Assembly (NCBI RefSeq): GCF_017052585.1
Contig: NZ_JAFFHZ010000001.1
Location: 2,453,501 to 2,517,500 of the forward strand
DNA length: 64,000 nt
Source of the DNA: Paenibacillus apiarius
GTDB lineage: Bacteria; Bacillota; Bacilli; Paenibacillales; Paenibacillaceae
Direction: 5' to 3'
The translations under genes were made by a program, and so were the position numbers. The notes beneath the pieces were generated by a model. It saw nothing but the letters and a program-made list of their open reading frames with translations. It was not told the origin of the DNA and did not search any database. Below are positions 1-9,536 of this stretch, piece after piece. Position 1 is the first letter of the stretch, and each line of letters begins with the position of its first letter.

Positions 1-517
<517 letters not shown>

Positions 518-589
518 CTAATGGGTAGACGCCAAGGTGTGCAAAAGTCTAATCGTTATTCCCCGAACAAATATTCGTTGTTAACACTC

Positions 590-683
590 TGTGCACAAGT
601 ATGTGGATAAGTTCAGTTTTACTCACACTATTATACACATATTATCCATAACTGTTCACATTATGTGAATAAGTTGTTGATAA
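590..683. promoter_or_regulatory. Cluster of DnaA boxes
   Basis: Three perfect TTATNCACA boxes are present: 602-610 (minus strand), 631-639 (plus strand) and 664-672 (minus strand). One-mismatch versions lie at 590-598 (minus), 642-650 (plus) and 675-683 (minus). Six boxes in 94 bp of AT-rich DNA is far above chance. The box at 664 overlaps a 15-bp palindrome (655-669). No dnaA or dnaN is nearby, so this is probably not oriC itself. It could titrate DnaA or control the kinase gene that begins at 876. DnaA binding is inference. Confidence 0.75.
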
Positions 684-875
684 CTATTTTGTTTCGCATA
701 ATGCGACTTCGAACGCTACAATTATACTCTCTACCAGCAGTATTATCCAAAAACGATAGACAAATCGCTGCAAATTAAGATATGATTCGTAGAGAAGCTA
801 CAAATAAATACAACATTTGTCAGGAATATTCGCCGTTATTAACAGGCGAGATGATAGACCTGATAGAGGTGAAGC

Positions 876-3209
876 ATGCGACTTTCAATCAAAGCCAAGT
901 TATCCATCTCCATATCTATTATAGTACTGGTTGTTCTTCTGCTTCATATGGTCCTCACCTACAATATTACCAAGGACAAGCTTATCGAAGAAATACAGCA
1001 GCGTATGAATGTAATCGCGCAACAAATCAACGTATCGGTCCAGCAATCTCGATTGACCGCTAAGTCATTTGAAGTGCAGTTGGCAGAAAAGCTGCAAATA
1101 GCCTCCATGTATGCAGCGGGCAAGCTCCCTCCCCGTATCGACCAAATATCAGACAAGCAGCTGCAGTCGCTCTGCAAAGAGCTGGGCATCTCCGATATGT
1201 CCTTGCTTCGCGCGTTGCCTGACGGCAGCGATATTATTATAGAGCGTTCATCGGATCCAAGCGAAGTCGGGATGTCCACAAAAAAATGGGGATATTGGCA
1301 TGCAGCGTTTCAAGAACTGCTTGAGACGCAACAGGTCTCGATTGCAAAAGGGGAGAAGCTGAAGAACTTCTGGTCCGGCCCGTTCGATGTATCCACGTCA
1401 AATCCGAATCATATCGATAAATGGGGATATTATTACGATGGCAAGCGGGATTACATTATTAATCCGTATATTCGCGATGATCGAGTGGATACGTTCCTTG
1501 AACTGACCAAGCCGGATAATCTAATCGAGCAGACGGTCAAGGCCCAAGCGAGCGTCATCGAAATTGCGGCGCTCAACCCGGAAACATTCGACAGACCGCC
1601 GAAAATGACCGTTCGTCACGATGGCATTCAATTTGTCAGCCAGCAGGACAATGCGGTGTTATACGGGAGTTATACTTTAAAGCACGACCATGACAAGCAT
1701 TATATGGATGAGGCGATGGAGCAAAAGAAGCCGTTGTTCTACGAAGGACAGTTCGGTAACAGGGCCATCATTAAAGGGTTCGTCCCGATTCAGGCCGAGA
1801 AGCCGTATGTGTTGAATATTGCGATGGATTTCGATTCGCTCATGTCGGCGCTGCATGATCAATTGATGCGCAATATCGCGATTGGCGTCGTCCTGTTGGA
1901 GATCGTCCTCATTAGCAGTTATATATTATCCGGGATGCTGATTCGTCCGATTCAAGCGATATTAAATAAAGTGAACATGATTTCGGTCGGACATTTTCAT
2001 ACGAAATTGAGCATTGAGCGGAAAGACGAGCTGGGACTTCTCGCGCAGCGGATTAACTCGATGGCCCGCAATCTCGATATGTCCACAGAACGGCTGCGCA
2101 CATTATATGAAGAGAACCGGGCGATGAAGGAGCATTTGGAGTCGTTCATCAACCAATCCAAAGACGCGATTCATGTCACCAATTTGCAAGGGCAGATCGA
2201 ACGCGTCAATCAAGCTTTTGTCGATATGTACGGATGGACGACAGAAGAGGTAATCGGCCGTCCGCTGCCCAATATACCAGAGAACTTGAGAGACGAGGAA
2301 CGCAAGATCGAAGAGTCGCTGCATGCGGGTGACCCAGTAAGCATCCGGGAGACGGAGCGGCTTACGAAGGATGGACGTCTGCTCGATGTGAGCGTCAGCA
2401 CGTCGCCTATCTATAATGAAGCGGGCGAATGCATCGCTTGGGCGAGCATCACGCGGGATATGACGAACCGCAAGCGGATGGAAGAGCTGCTCAGACGTTC
2501 TGAGAAGCTGACGACGGTCGGTCAATTGGCAGCGGGAGTCGCGCATGAAATCCGCAATCCGCTGACGACGCTGCGCGGATTTTTGCAGCTGCAGCAGCAG
2601 ACGAAGCGGATGAATGAAGGGCATGTGGACATGATGCTGTCTGAGTTGGATCGGATTAATCTCATTGTCAGCGAGTTTCTTATTTTGGCGAAGCCGCAAG
2701 CCGTAAGCTTCCAGCCAAAGGATGTGCGTATTATATTGCAGGAGGTTCTTTCCCTGTTAGACAGTCAAGCGCATTTATACAACATTAAATTCGTGACGTA
2801 TTTCGATCAGGAGATTCCGATGGTCAATTGTGAAGAGAATCAGCTTAAGCAGGTGTTCATCAACATTATTAAGAACGGAATGGAAGCGACGACGGGCGAA
2901 GGGGAGATCGAACTGCGCATAGAAGCTCGGGGAACCGAAGAGGTGTTCATCATCATTAAAGATTACGGCATAGGCATTCCGGCCGAGCATCTGGAGCGTC
3001 TTGGCGATCCGTTCTTTACCAATAAAGAGCAAGGAACCGGCCTTGGCTTGATGGTCAGCCAGCGCATTATTCATAATCACCGGGGAACGATGGATATTGC
3101 AAGCGAGCTGAATAGGGGTACACAAGTCACGATTGCTCTTCCGGCGGTAGAGGCTGTGGCAGTGGAAAGCGGGTCCTGTCCACTTCTGCGAAGCGGTATC
3201 CTATCATAA
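876..3209 (+). CDS. Membrane sensor histidine kinase, sporulation-kinase type (HAMP-PAS-HisKA-HATPase)
   Basis: Autophosphorylating sensor kinase, 777 residues. TM1 is about residues 8-29, followed by a roughly 300-residue extracytoplasmic sensor (probably Cache-like), TM2 about 330-352, a HAMP linker to about 405, one PAS domain about 417-530, the HisKA helix with phospho-His557 in HEIRNPLT, and an ATPase domain with N box NIIKNGMEA and G boxes DYGIGIP and GTGLGL. The ATG at 876 follows GAGGTGAAG. No response regulator is adjacent. The HEIRNPLT-GFLQ signature is typical of Bacillales kinases feeding the Spo0F phosphorelay, and spo0F is present at 51.9 kb, so a phosphorelay role is a reasonable inference. 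The DnaA-box cluster lies 190-290 bp upstream. The signal sensed is unknown. Confidence 0.9.
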   Translation: MRLSIKAKLSISISIIVLVVLLLHMVLTYNITKDKLIEEIQQRMNVIAQQINVSVQQSRLTAKSFEVQLAEKLQIASMYAAGKLPPRIDQISDKQLQSLCKELGISDMSLLRALPDGSDIIIERSSDPSEVGMSTKKWGYWHAAFQELLETQQVSIAKGEKLKNFWSGPFDVSTSNPNHIDKWGYYYDGKRDYIINPYIRDDRVDTFLELTKPDNLIEQTVKAQASVIEIAALNPETFDRPPKMTVRHDGIQFVSQQDNAVLYGSYTLKHDHDKHYMDEAMEQKKPLFYEGQFGNRAIIKGFVPIQAEKPYVLNIAMDFDSLMSALHDQLMRNIAIGVVLLEIVLISSYILSGMLIRPIQAILNKVNMISVGHFHTKLSIERKDELGLLAQRINSMARNLDMSTERLRTLYEENRAMKEHLESFINQSKDAIHVTNLQGQIERVNQAFVDMYGWTTEEVIGRPLPNIPENLRDEERKIEESLHAGDPVSIRETERLTKDGRLLDVSVSTSPIYNEAGECIAWASITRDMTNRKRMEELLRRSEKLTTVGQLAAGVAHEIRNPLTTLRGFLQLQQQTKRMNEGHVDMMLSELDRINLIVSEFLILAKPQAVSFQPKDVRIILQEVLSLLDSQAHLYNIKFVTYFDQEIPMVNCEENQLKQVFINIIKNGMEATTGEGEIELRIEARGTEEVFIIIKDYGIGIPAEHLERLGDPFFTNKEQGTGLGLMVSQRIIHNHRGTMDIASELNRGTQVTIALPAVEAVAVESGSCPLLRSGILS

Positions 3210-3217
3210 ATAAATAC

Positions 3218-3272
3218 AGAGTGCCCTGCAGTATACGATAAGGAATTTATCGTTATACGTGCAGGGCACTCT
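3218..3272. terminator. Bidirectional terminator between kinase and motB
   Basis: A near-perfect hairpin with arms AGAGTGCCCTGCA and TGCAGGGCACTCT, extended inward by GTATACGATAA paired with TTATCGTTATAC, separates two convergent genes. T-rich flanks exist on both sides, so it probably serves both strands. Confidence 0.85.
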
Positions 3273-3301
3273 TATATGAAAGCGCATATGCATAGATTGA
3301 G

Positions 3302-4135
3302 TTATTTCCCTGGCGGTTCCGTGTCGGTATCGGCCTCGCTTGCGTTGCTTCCTCCGGGAGCCTGCTTGTCCGTAAATTTACGAAGCACGGATACCTCGAC
3401 GCGGCGGTTCTTCGCTTTGCCTTCTTCCGTGGCATTGTCCGCAACCGGATGATATTCACCCATCCCAACGGCCTTGAAGAGCTTAGGGTCCATACCCGAA
3501 CGCTCCAGAACGACCTTCATAAAGCTGAGCGCCCGCGCCGAGCTCAGATCCCAGTTGGACTCGAAGCGGCTGTTCCGTATTGGACGATTGTCGGTGTGAC
3601 CACTAATTACGACCTCATATCCTTGATACTGCTTCAGCATATCTCCAATAGTGAGGGCCAGCTGCTTCGAATCCTTCTTCAAGCTGGCTTTCCCCGAATC
3701 ATAGAGCGCGCTGTCCTTAATCGTAATCTTCAGCTCCGAATGATTGAGCTTCGTGTTGAGCTGGTCGGATAATCCGTTGCTGGCAATATAATTGTTCAAC
3801 TTGCTTTGAAGCTGTTCCAGCTGCTCCTGCTCATGCTTTGCTTGCAGCATATATTGGTCCTGCTCGCGACTGCGTGATTTGGATGGGCTAGGCTCGAATT
3901 CCCCTGAACGTGAGCTATCGGACCGAATGACGGCCGTTTCATCCAAAACACCCACACCGCCGCTAAAGGCGACGCTGAATGCTTGGCTCATCTGCTCGAA
4001 CTTCTTCGCATCAACCGCGCTCATGCCGTATAACACGATGAATAGTGCAAGCAGCAGTGTTAAAATATCGGCATACGGGATGAGCCAAGATTCGTCGGCA
4101 TGCTCTTCGTGTGGCTGGCTGCGCTTTTTACTCAT
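3302..4135 (-). CDS. motB: Flagellar motor stator protein MotB
   Basis: Stator subunit that anchors MotA to peptidoglycan and forms the ion channel of the flagellar motor. 277 residues. The single membrane helix (about 19-40) carries the ion-binding Asp23 in PYADILTLLLALF. A charged, Gln-rich coiled linker (about 95-125) leads to an OmpA/MotB peptidoglycan domain (about 130-265) with SGHTDNRPI and NRRVEV. The ATG at 4135 follows AAAGGAGGAGG. It overlaps the end of motA by 8 nt, so the two are translationally coupled. Whether it conducts protons or sodium cannot be read safely from the sequence. Confidence 0.95.
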   Translation of the reverse strand: MSKKRSQPHEEHADESWLIPYADILTLLLALFIVLYGMSAVDAKKFEQMSQAFSVAFSGGVGVLDETAVIRSDSSRSGEFEPSPSKSRSREQDQYMLQAKHEQEQLEQLQSKLNNYIASNGLSDQLNTKLNHSELKITIKDSALYDSGKASLKKDSKQLALTIGDMLKQYQGYEVVISGHTDNRPIRNSRFESNWDLSSARALSFMKVVLERSGMDPKLFKAVGMGEYHPVADNATEEGKAKNRRVEVSVLRKFTDKQAPGGSNASEADTDTEPPGK

Positions 4136-4919
4136 TGCGAGCCTCCTCCTTTACCCCCATTTCGGCGCGTTCTTTCGGAGTCAAGAAGACAGACAGCTTT
4201 TGATTAATGGCAATGGTAGACACGCCCGATTGAATCGACAACAATCCTTCTACCATCATCAGCCGAATTTCGATCTCGCTGTGCGACAGGCGTTTCAGCT
4301 TGTTAGCAATCGGGTGCCACAGCACATAACCGGAGAATATCCCCATCAACGTCGCGACGAAAGCGGCTGCGATGGCCTTGGTCAAATGTTCCATCTCGGA
4401 CATGTTCCCCAGAGCGGCGATAAGTCCGATAACGGCGCCCAACACCCCAAGCGTCGGCGCGTACGTTCCGGCCTGGGAGAATATTAAAGCTCCCGCGCGG
4501 TGACGTTCTTCTGTTTCGTGAATATCCTCCATCAATACATCCCGAACAAAATCTTGGTCATTACCGTCAATAATCATTCGCATTCCATTGCGAAGGAACT
4601 CATCGGGAATATCGTCAATATGCGACTCCAGCGCCAGCAAGCCTTCGCGGCGGGTAATGCTGGCCCATTCCATAAACATTTGAATCAGTTGAACCCGGTT
4701 GATAAGCTCCTGCTTCTTGAATATCATGCCGAAGAGCTTCGGAAATTTCTTAATTTCTTTCATCGGGAAAGCGATGAAAAGCGAAGCCGCTGTACCGACG
4801 AAAATAATCATAATAGCGGCGGGATTGACGAGGCTTGTTAGAGGAGCCCCTTTGAAATACATCCCGAGCGTAACGGAGACGATACCGAGAATTAGACCAA
4901 TAATAGTAGACAGTTCCAT
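4128..4919 (-). CDS. motA: Flagellar motor stator protein MotA
   Basis: Ion-conducting stator subunit of the flagellar motor, 263 residues, usual length. Four membrane segments are visible: two near the N-terminus (about 4-20 and 33-52) and two after a long cytoplasmic loop (about 148-170 and 180-205, including APTLGVLGAVIGLIAALG). The cytoplasmic loop holds the charged residues that meet the rotor. First gene of a motAB pair read leftward. A sigma-D promoter match lies about 100 nt upstream (5019-5046), fitting control with late flagellar genes. The start at 4919 has only a moderate ribosome site. Confidence 0.95.
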   Translation of the reverse strand: MELSTIIGLILGIVSVTLGMYFKGAPLTSLVNPAAIMIIFVGTAASLFIAFPMKEIKKFPKLFGMIFKKQELINRVQLIQMFMEWASITRREGLLALESHIDDIPDEFLRNGMRMIIDGNDQDFVRDVLMEDIHETEERHRAGALIFSQAGTYAPTLGVLGAVIGLIAALGNMSEMEHLTKAIAAAFVATLMGIFSGYVLWHPIANKLKRLSHSEIEIRLMMVEGLLSIQSGVSTIAINQKLSVFLTPKERAEMGVKEEARNE

Positions 4920-5018
4920 GTTTCCCTACACACCTCATCCATGAGTATAATGTGCTTCCTGCGTCCCGCATTCGACAGCGTTCAACGGAATGCGTGAAAA
5001 AATGATGCAACACCTATT

Positions 5019-5046
5019 TTATCGGCAAAAGAGGCTCAATATTTTA
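5019..5046 (-). promoter_or_regulatory. Sigma-D (flagellar) promoter for motAB
   Basis: On the minus strand TAAA (5046-5043), a 16-nt spacer and GCCGATAA (5026-5019) match the Bacillus sigma-D consensus TAAA-N15-GCCGATAT with one -10 difference. It points at motA, whose homologue is a sigma-D target in B. subtilis. Confidence 0.8.
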
Positions 5047-5163
5047 ATACAAAACCGCTTATAAGTTTCACAGAGGTCCATCCATAGATGAAAAATCCGC
5101 TATGACTTGAGTAGTGACATGGGCTAGGCCTCTTTTGCCATATTTCATTCAGGAAATTTTTGA

Positions 5164-5193
5164 TTGACATTTATTGTGCGAGAGTCATACAAT
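5164..5193 (+). promoter_or_regulatory. Sigma-A promoter of the organosulfur module
   Basis: TTGACA (5164-5169), an 18-nt spacer and TACAAT (5188-5193), about 70 nt before the solA start. No SAM or T-box riboswitch is visible in the short leader. Confidence 0.65.
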
Positions 5194-5264
5194 ATCATTC
5201 AAATACTAAGTAAATCGATCGGAATATATGCATATAGAGAGACGGAGCGAAAGAGGTGATATTC

Positions 5265-6470
5265 ATGAGCAGGCCATATGATTGCATCGTCATCGGAGCG
5301 GGGTCGTTCGGGGCAAGCGCAGGTATGCATCTGGCGCGGGCGGGAGCCCGCGTGCTCCTGCTGGATATGTTTCATCCGCCGCATAAGCGTGGAAGCCACC
5401 ATGGAGACACCCGTATTTTTCGGACTGCATATACGATGGGCTCGGCTTATGTGCGCTTGGCGGAGCGTGCGCGAGCGGGGTGGCTTCGTCTGGAAGAGGA
5501 TGCGCGGCGTTGCTTCGGATTAACATCGGATGCTGCGAACAGAATGGCTAGCACGGATGAACAGCCGGAGCGGTGCAAGCTTTTTCTGCCGACTGGCGTA
5601 ATTAGTGTCGGAGAGGCGTATAGCAACGCGCTGGACAAGAAGGAAGCGAGTTGTGCCGCGAATGGGGTCCCTTATGAACGGTGGGATGAACGGGAAGCGC
5701 AGCGCAGGTTGCCTGCATTATGCGTTCCTGCTCAAGCTCAGGTTCTATATGAACCGGAGGGTGGCGTTTTGTTTAGTGAACGGATTATCGAAGCCAACTT
5801 GAGGTTGGCCGAGGCATATGGCGCCGAATGGAAGCCAAACCATCCTGTACAACGCATTGCGGCCGTAGGGAATGCGGTGGAGGTATGGAGCGGGAATGAG
5901 CGGTTTGCCGCCTCTAAGGTGCTGGTGACGACGGGAGCGTGGCTTTCGCGGCTGCTGCCGTCTCTATGTTTGCCCGTACGAGCGGAGCGCCGCACTGTCG
6001 CTTGGTTCGAGGACACGAGCGGTAACTATGCCGCTGAGCGGTTTCCCGCATTCATTGTTCATCAGAGCGCTGATTCGGAGTATTACGGTCTCCCTTCGGT
6101 GTGCGGTTCCGGCATCAAGGCCGGACACCATCAGCTGGGGCAGACTTGGGACCCCGATGAGGAAGTCGCTCCATTCGGCAGCTGCAGCGGCGAAGAACGG
6201 CTGCTCTCCGAATTCGCGGCGCAGCACTTCCCGGAGGCGGGGCGATGTATTCGCGGGGCTGCCTGCATGTACGAGATGACGCCAAGCGAGCAGTTCATTA
6301 TCGACAGACATCCCGGCGAGCCGGCAATATGGTTCGCGGGCGGCGGCTCCGGACACGGATTTAAATTTGCCAGCGCTATCGGTGACACGGTAAGCCGCTG
6401 GATGCTGCATGGGAAGCGGGAACCTGAACTTGAGGCGTTTTCGCTAGTATGTGCACGATTAAACACTTGA
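5265..6470 (+). CDS. solA: Monomeric sarcosine / N-methyl-tryptophan oxidase family flavoprotein (SolA-like)
   Basis: FAD-dependent amine oxidase of the MSOX/MTOX family that oxidatively demethylates secondary amino acids, giving formaldehyde and hydrogen peroxide. 401 residues. The N-terminal dinucleotide fold begins VIGAGSFGASAG. Cys334 in CMYEMTPSE matches the cysteine that binds FAD covalently in this family. The C-terminal FAD motif GGGSGHGFKFA is present. The ATG at 5265 is chosen because AGAGGTG sits 6 nt upstream; the in-frame GTG at 5256 overlaps that site. It heads a run of same-strand genes for sulfonate uptake, so its substrate may be an N-methylated or sulfur-linked amine; that link is inference from position only. 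Confidence 0.85.
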   Translation: MSRPYDCIVIGAGSFGASAGMHLARAGARVLLLDMFHPPHKRGSHHGDTRIFRTAYTMGSAYVRLAERARAGWLRLEEDARRCFGLTSDAANRMASTDEQPERCKLFLPTGVISVGEAYSNALDKKEASCAANGVPYERWDEREAQRRLPALCVPAQAQVLYEPEGGVLFSERIIEANLRLAEAYGAEWKPNHPVQRIAAVGNAVEVWSGNERFAASKVLVTTGAWLSRLLPSLCLPVRAERRTVAWFEDTSGNYAAERFPAFIVHQSADSEYYGLPSVCGSGIKAGHHQLGQTWDPDEEVAPFGSCSGEERLLSEFAAQHFPEAGRCIRGAACMYEMTPSEQFIIDRHPGEPAIWFAGGGSGHGFKFASAIGDTVSRWMLHGKREPELEAFSLVCARLNT

Positions 6471-6571
6471 GCGCGATCCGCTTGAGATAAGCATTCAATT
6501 GATGGCAGGTATTAAAGCACCGGTGAAGGCGATGACGAATACAGAAAGGTTTTAACGGGGGAGTGTTTTTA

Positions 6572-7693
6572 ATGGCTAAAAACCAACTTGATTTATCGGA
6601 TAACTACAAATATAGAAGTGTCAATGTGCGGACGCGTTCAAAACGAAAACGCTTGTGGAAAGCGGGCGCGATTGGAACTTGGCTGCTCCTGATGGCCCTG
6701 GCGGCTGGCTGCGCTTCGGGTGCGGCCGGGTCTGCCGGCGGAACAGATGCGTCCCCCGCGACTCCGGCAAAAGCGGGCGGTGCAGGGGGAACGGGAAAAG
6801 TGATTCGAATCGGCTATCAGAAGGGCAATACGCTGAACATTTTAAAAGTAAAGGGCAATCTGGATGCACGCTTAAAAGCCGAAGGTTATGAAGTGGAATG
6901 GAAGGTGTTCGCTGGCGGTAACTTCGTGCTTGAAGCGATGAGCAGCGGGAGCGTAGACTTCGGTCATGCAGCTGACGGATCCGGCGTATTCGGGCAAGCA
7001 GGCAACAAACCGTTCGTGTACGTGGCGAATGACCTCCCGAACCCTGAAGGGATGGGGATTATGGTTCATGCGGATTCCGGCATCCACTCGATCGCCGAGC
7101 TGAAAGGCAAGAAAATTGCTGTCTCAAAGGGCGGCAATCACCATTACTTGGCCGTTCTTGCCCTCGAAAAGGCGGGATTGAAGCTGGATGACGTACAGTT
7201 CGTGTACGTGAAGGATGCATCGGAAGGACGTGCGCTGTTTGAGACGAAGCAGATCGACGCGCTCGGTTCATGGGATCCTTTTTTCGCTTCGGCAGAAAAT
7301 GATTTGAAGCCGCTCACGTTAACCGACGGCCAGGGATACTCGCCGAATCGCACTTTTTATTATGCCAATGAGCAATTTGCCAAGGCGCATCCCGAATTGA
7401 TTCGCCTGATTCTAGAAGAAATTCAAGAGGCTGATGAATGGGCCAACGATCATAAACCCGAAATTGTGAAGTTATTGTCAGTTGCATTGGGCATTGATGC
7501 AGATGCGATCGAGCGGGCCGTAGGGCGGCGGAAATACGGGGTGGAGCTGTTGAGTCCAGAAATTATCGCGCCTCAGCAGCAATTGGCCGATACGTATCAT
7601 CGCATCGGATTGATTCCGAATCCGATACAGGTGGCCGAGCGGATGCCCGTTGACGCTCCATGGGCGGCAGATAGCGCGACTCGAAACAAATAG
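6572..7693 (+). CDS. ssuA: Aliphatic sulfonate ABC transporter substrate-binding lipoprotein (SsuA family)
   Basis: Captures sulfonates or related organosulfur compounds outside the membrane for the SsuC/SsuB importer. 373 residues. A long charged N-terminus precedes a hydrophobic stretch and a lipobox LAAGC at about 44-48, so it should be a lipoprotein. The mature part has the SsuA/NMT1 periplasmic-binding pattern: IGYQKGN, AGGNFVLEAMSSGSVDFGH, ELKGKKIAVSKG and a GSWDPF-type pocket segment. The ATG at 6572 has ACGGGGGAG 8 nt upstream; the GTG at 6563 lies inside that site. It is followed 22 nt later by the permease. Family is secure; exact ligand (alkanesulfonate, taurine or other) is not shown. 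Confidence 0.88.
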   Translation: MAKNQLDLSDNYKYRSVNVRTRSKRKRLWKAGAIGTWLLLMALAAGCASGAAGSAGGTDASPATPAKAGGAGGTGKVIRIGYQKGNTLNILKVKGNLDARLKAEGYEVEWKVFAGGNFVLEAMSSGSVDFGHAADGSGVFGQAGNKPFVYVANDLPNPEGMGIMVHADSGIHSIAELKGKKIAVSKGGNHHYLAVLALEKAGLKLDDVQFVYVKDASEGRALFETKQIDALGSWDPFFASAENDLKPLTLTDGQGYSPNRTFYYANEQFAKAHPELIRLILEEIQEADEWANDHKPEIVKLLSVALGIDADAIERAVGRRKYGVELLSPEIIAPQQQLADTYHRIGLIPNPIQVAERMPVDAPWAADSATRNK

Positions 7694-7715
7694 TCTGCAT
7701 AAGGAGGAACGCTTC

Positions 7716-8633
7716 ATGAGCACGAGCACGTCACAAGCACCTGCCAAATCCAAACTTCAATCCGTAGAATCAATTCCATCTCGTATGGATTCCACTAAAC
7801 CGCCTTATCCGGAAGGGGCAATTTCACATCATATTCATCCGTTGCACAAGCCTCTTCGCAGCAGCCGATGGCGTAAATGCGGAAAGGCCGTCATTCCCTG
7901 GCTGCTGCCTCTATTGCTGCTTGCCGCTTGGCAGGCGGCGTCCGCGGCGAATTGGCTCTCTCCGCAGCTTCTGCCCCTGCCTTCCCAAGTGCTGCAGACG
8001 CTGTGGGCGCTGACGTTAAGCGGAGACTTGGCTCATCATATGGGCGTCAGCCTGCTGCGGGCACTGGCCGGATTCGCGATCGGAGGCGGCATCGGTTTTC
8101 TGTTCGGCATATTGAGCGGCAGCTTCGCCTGGTTCTATCGGCTGTTCGATACGTCAATGCAAATGATTCGCAACATTCCGCATTTGGCGCTGGTTCCGCT
8201 CGTTATTATTTGGCTCGGCATCGATGAAGGCGCAAAAATTTTTCTTGTTGCGCTTGGGGTCATGTTCCCGCTTTACGTCAATACGTATCATGGCATTCGT
8301 TCGGTGGATCAAGGCGTAGTGGAAATGGCCAAGGTGTATGGTTTGCGTTCCGCTTCCTTGTTCCGGCACGTTATTTTGCCTGGGGCGCTGCCATCGATTT
8401 TCGTCGGACTGCGCTATGCGCTTGGCGTAATGTGGCTTACTCTGATCGTCGCGGAGACAATCGCAACGGATGCGGGTGTCGGTTACCTTGCGATGAATGC
8501 GCGCGAGTTCATGCAGACCGATGTCATCATATTAAGCATCGTGCTGTATGCAGCGTTCGGCAAAGCGGCGGATCTGATCGCGAAGCTGCTGGAACGGCGG
8601 GCGCTTCGATGGAATGGAGCATATACCCCGTAA
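7716..8633 (+). CDS. ssuC: Aliphatic sulfonate ABC transporter permease (SsuC family)
   Basis: Membrane channel of the sulfonate importer. 305 residues. An N-terminal cytoplasmic stretch of about 55 residues is longer than usual. It precedes about six membrane helices, beginning at WLLPLLLLAAWQAAS. The cytoplasmic EAA loop that contacts the ATPase is visible as MAKVYGLRSASLFRHVILPG. The ATG at 7716 follows AAGGAGGAAC; an in-frame upstream start at 7650 lies inside ssuA and has no ribosome site. The gene sits between ssuA and ssuB as in known ssu operons. Confidence 0.9.
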   Translation: MSTSTSQAPAKSKLQSVESIPSRMDSTKPPYPEGAISHHIHPLHKPLRSSRWRKCGKAVIPWLLPLLLLAAWQAASAANWLSPQLLPLPSQVLQTLWALTLSGDLAHHMGVSLLRALAGFAIGGGIGFLFGILSGSFAWFYRLFDTSMQMIRNIPHLALVPLVIIWLGIDEGAKIFLVALGVMFPLYVNTYHGIRSVDQGVVEMAKVYGLRSASLFRHVILPGALPSIFVGLRYALGVMWLTLIVAETIATDAGVGYLAMNAREFMQTDVIILSIVLYAAFGKAADLIAKLLERRALRWNGAYTP

Positions 8634-8666
8634 TATCGAACATAAGGATAAGGGAGGTACGGACTT

Positions 8667-9464
8667 ATGGGTGGAAATGCAGCGAGATCGTGGCCTATTT
8701 TGACGCAAGAGACTAGGGAGACTACGGCGGATAAATCAGGCGCGGCGGCGGAACTGCGCATAGAGGGTGTCAGTAAATTTTTTGCGGAGCAGGCTGTTCT
8801 GAATGAATTGAATGTGACGATACAAGCGGGGCAGTTCATAGCCGTAGTCGGCCGCAGCGGATGCGGCAAGAGCACGCTTCTGCGCTTGCTGGCGGGACTG
8901 GAGCTGCCGACAACGGGCAACATCAAAATAGATGGAGAAGTGGTGAGCGGGCTGCGCGAGAGCACGACGGTCATGTTCCAGGATAGTCGGCTTATTCCCT
9001 GGAAGACGGTTATCGACAATGTGGGGCTCGGGCTGAAGGGAGACTGGCGGCCGCGGGCCGAAGCAGCGCTGCGGCAGGTAGGGCTTGAAAACCGCAAGGA
9101 TCATTGGCCGAATACGCTGTCCGGAGGCCAGAAGCAGCGCGTCGCACTGGCCCGCGCGCTTGTGCGCAGGCCGAAGCTGCTGCTCTTGGATGAGCCGCTA
9201 AGCGCGCTGGATGCATTGACGAAGCTGGAGATGCAACAGCTCATTGCCTCGTTGTGGGGAGAGCAGCGCTTTACGACGCTGCTCGTCACCCATGACGTTA
9301 GTGAAGCGGTGCGGCTCGCCGATCGCATTTTGCTTATTGACCGCGGCCGCATCGCCTTGGATATCGTCAACGACATCGCGCGGCCGCGTCAGGTAACGGA
9401 CACTGCCTTCGGGAAATTGGAGAAGCAGGTGCTGGAGCGTATCTTTGCGGAGCAAATCGATTAG
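8667..9464 (+). CDS. ssuB: Aliphatic sulfonate ABC transporter ATPase (SsuB family)
   Basis: Energises the SsuC channel. 265 residues. Walker [11 protein letters not shown]-loop at [10 protein letters not shown], signature LSGGQKQR, Walker [13 protein letters not shown] and the switch His in VTHDVSEA are all intact. The Q-loop and following sequence fit the nitrate/sulfonate/taurine subfamily. The ATG at 8667 follows AAGGGAGGTAC. The first 30 residues are a non-conserved extension. It lies 33 nt after ssuC in the same transcript. Confidence 0.92.
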   Translation: MGGNAARSWPILTQETRETTADKSGAAAELRIEGVSKFFAEQAVLNELNVTIQAGQFIAVVGRSGCGKSTLLRLLAGLELPTTGNIKIDGEVVSGLRESTTVMFQDSRLIPWKTVIDNVGLGLKGDWRPRAEAALRQVGLENRKDHWPNTLSGGQKQRVALARALVRRPKLLLLDEPLSALDALTKLEMQQLIASLWGEQRFTTLLVTHDVSEAVRLADRILLIDRGRIALDIVNDIARPRQVTDTAFGKLEKQVLERIFAEQID

Positions 9465-9536
9465 GCATGCGGTCGGGCATAGGGCATTAGTGACATGCAT
9501 CAGCGCAGATACAGCAGATAAGCGGAGGTGAGCGAT

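Noticed and set aside
655..669. Palindrome TTCACATTATGTGAA as an Fnr, CRP or Rex site
   Set aside because: Half-sites are in the wrong orientation or spacing for those regulators; it is explained by opposed DnaA boxes.
590..683. Chromosome replication origin
   Set aside because: DnaA boxes are present, but dnaA, dnaN, rpmH and gyrB are not; a regulatory or titration cluster is more likely.
5140..5264. SAM (S-box) or T-box riboswitch before the organosulfur module
   Set aside because: The leader after the promoter is only about 65 nt and lacks the conserved blocks.
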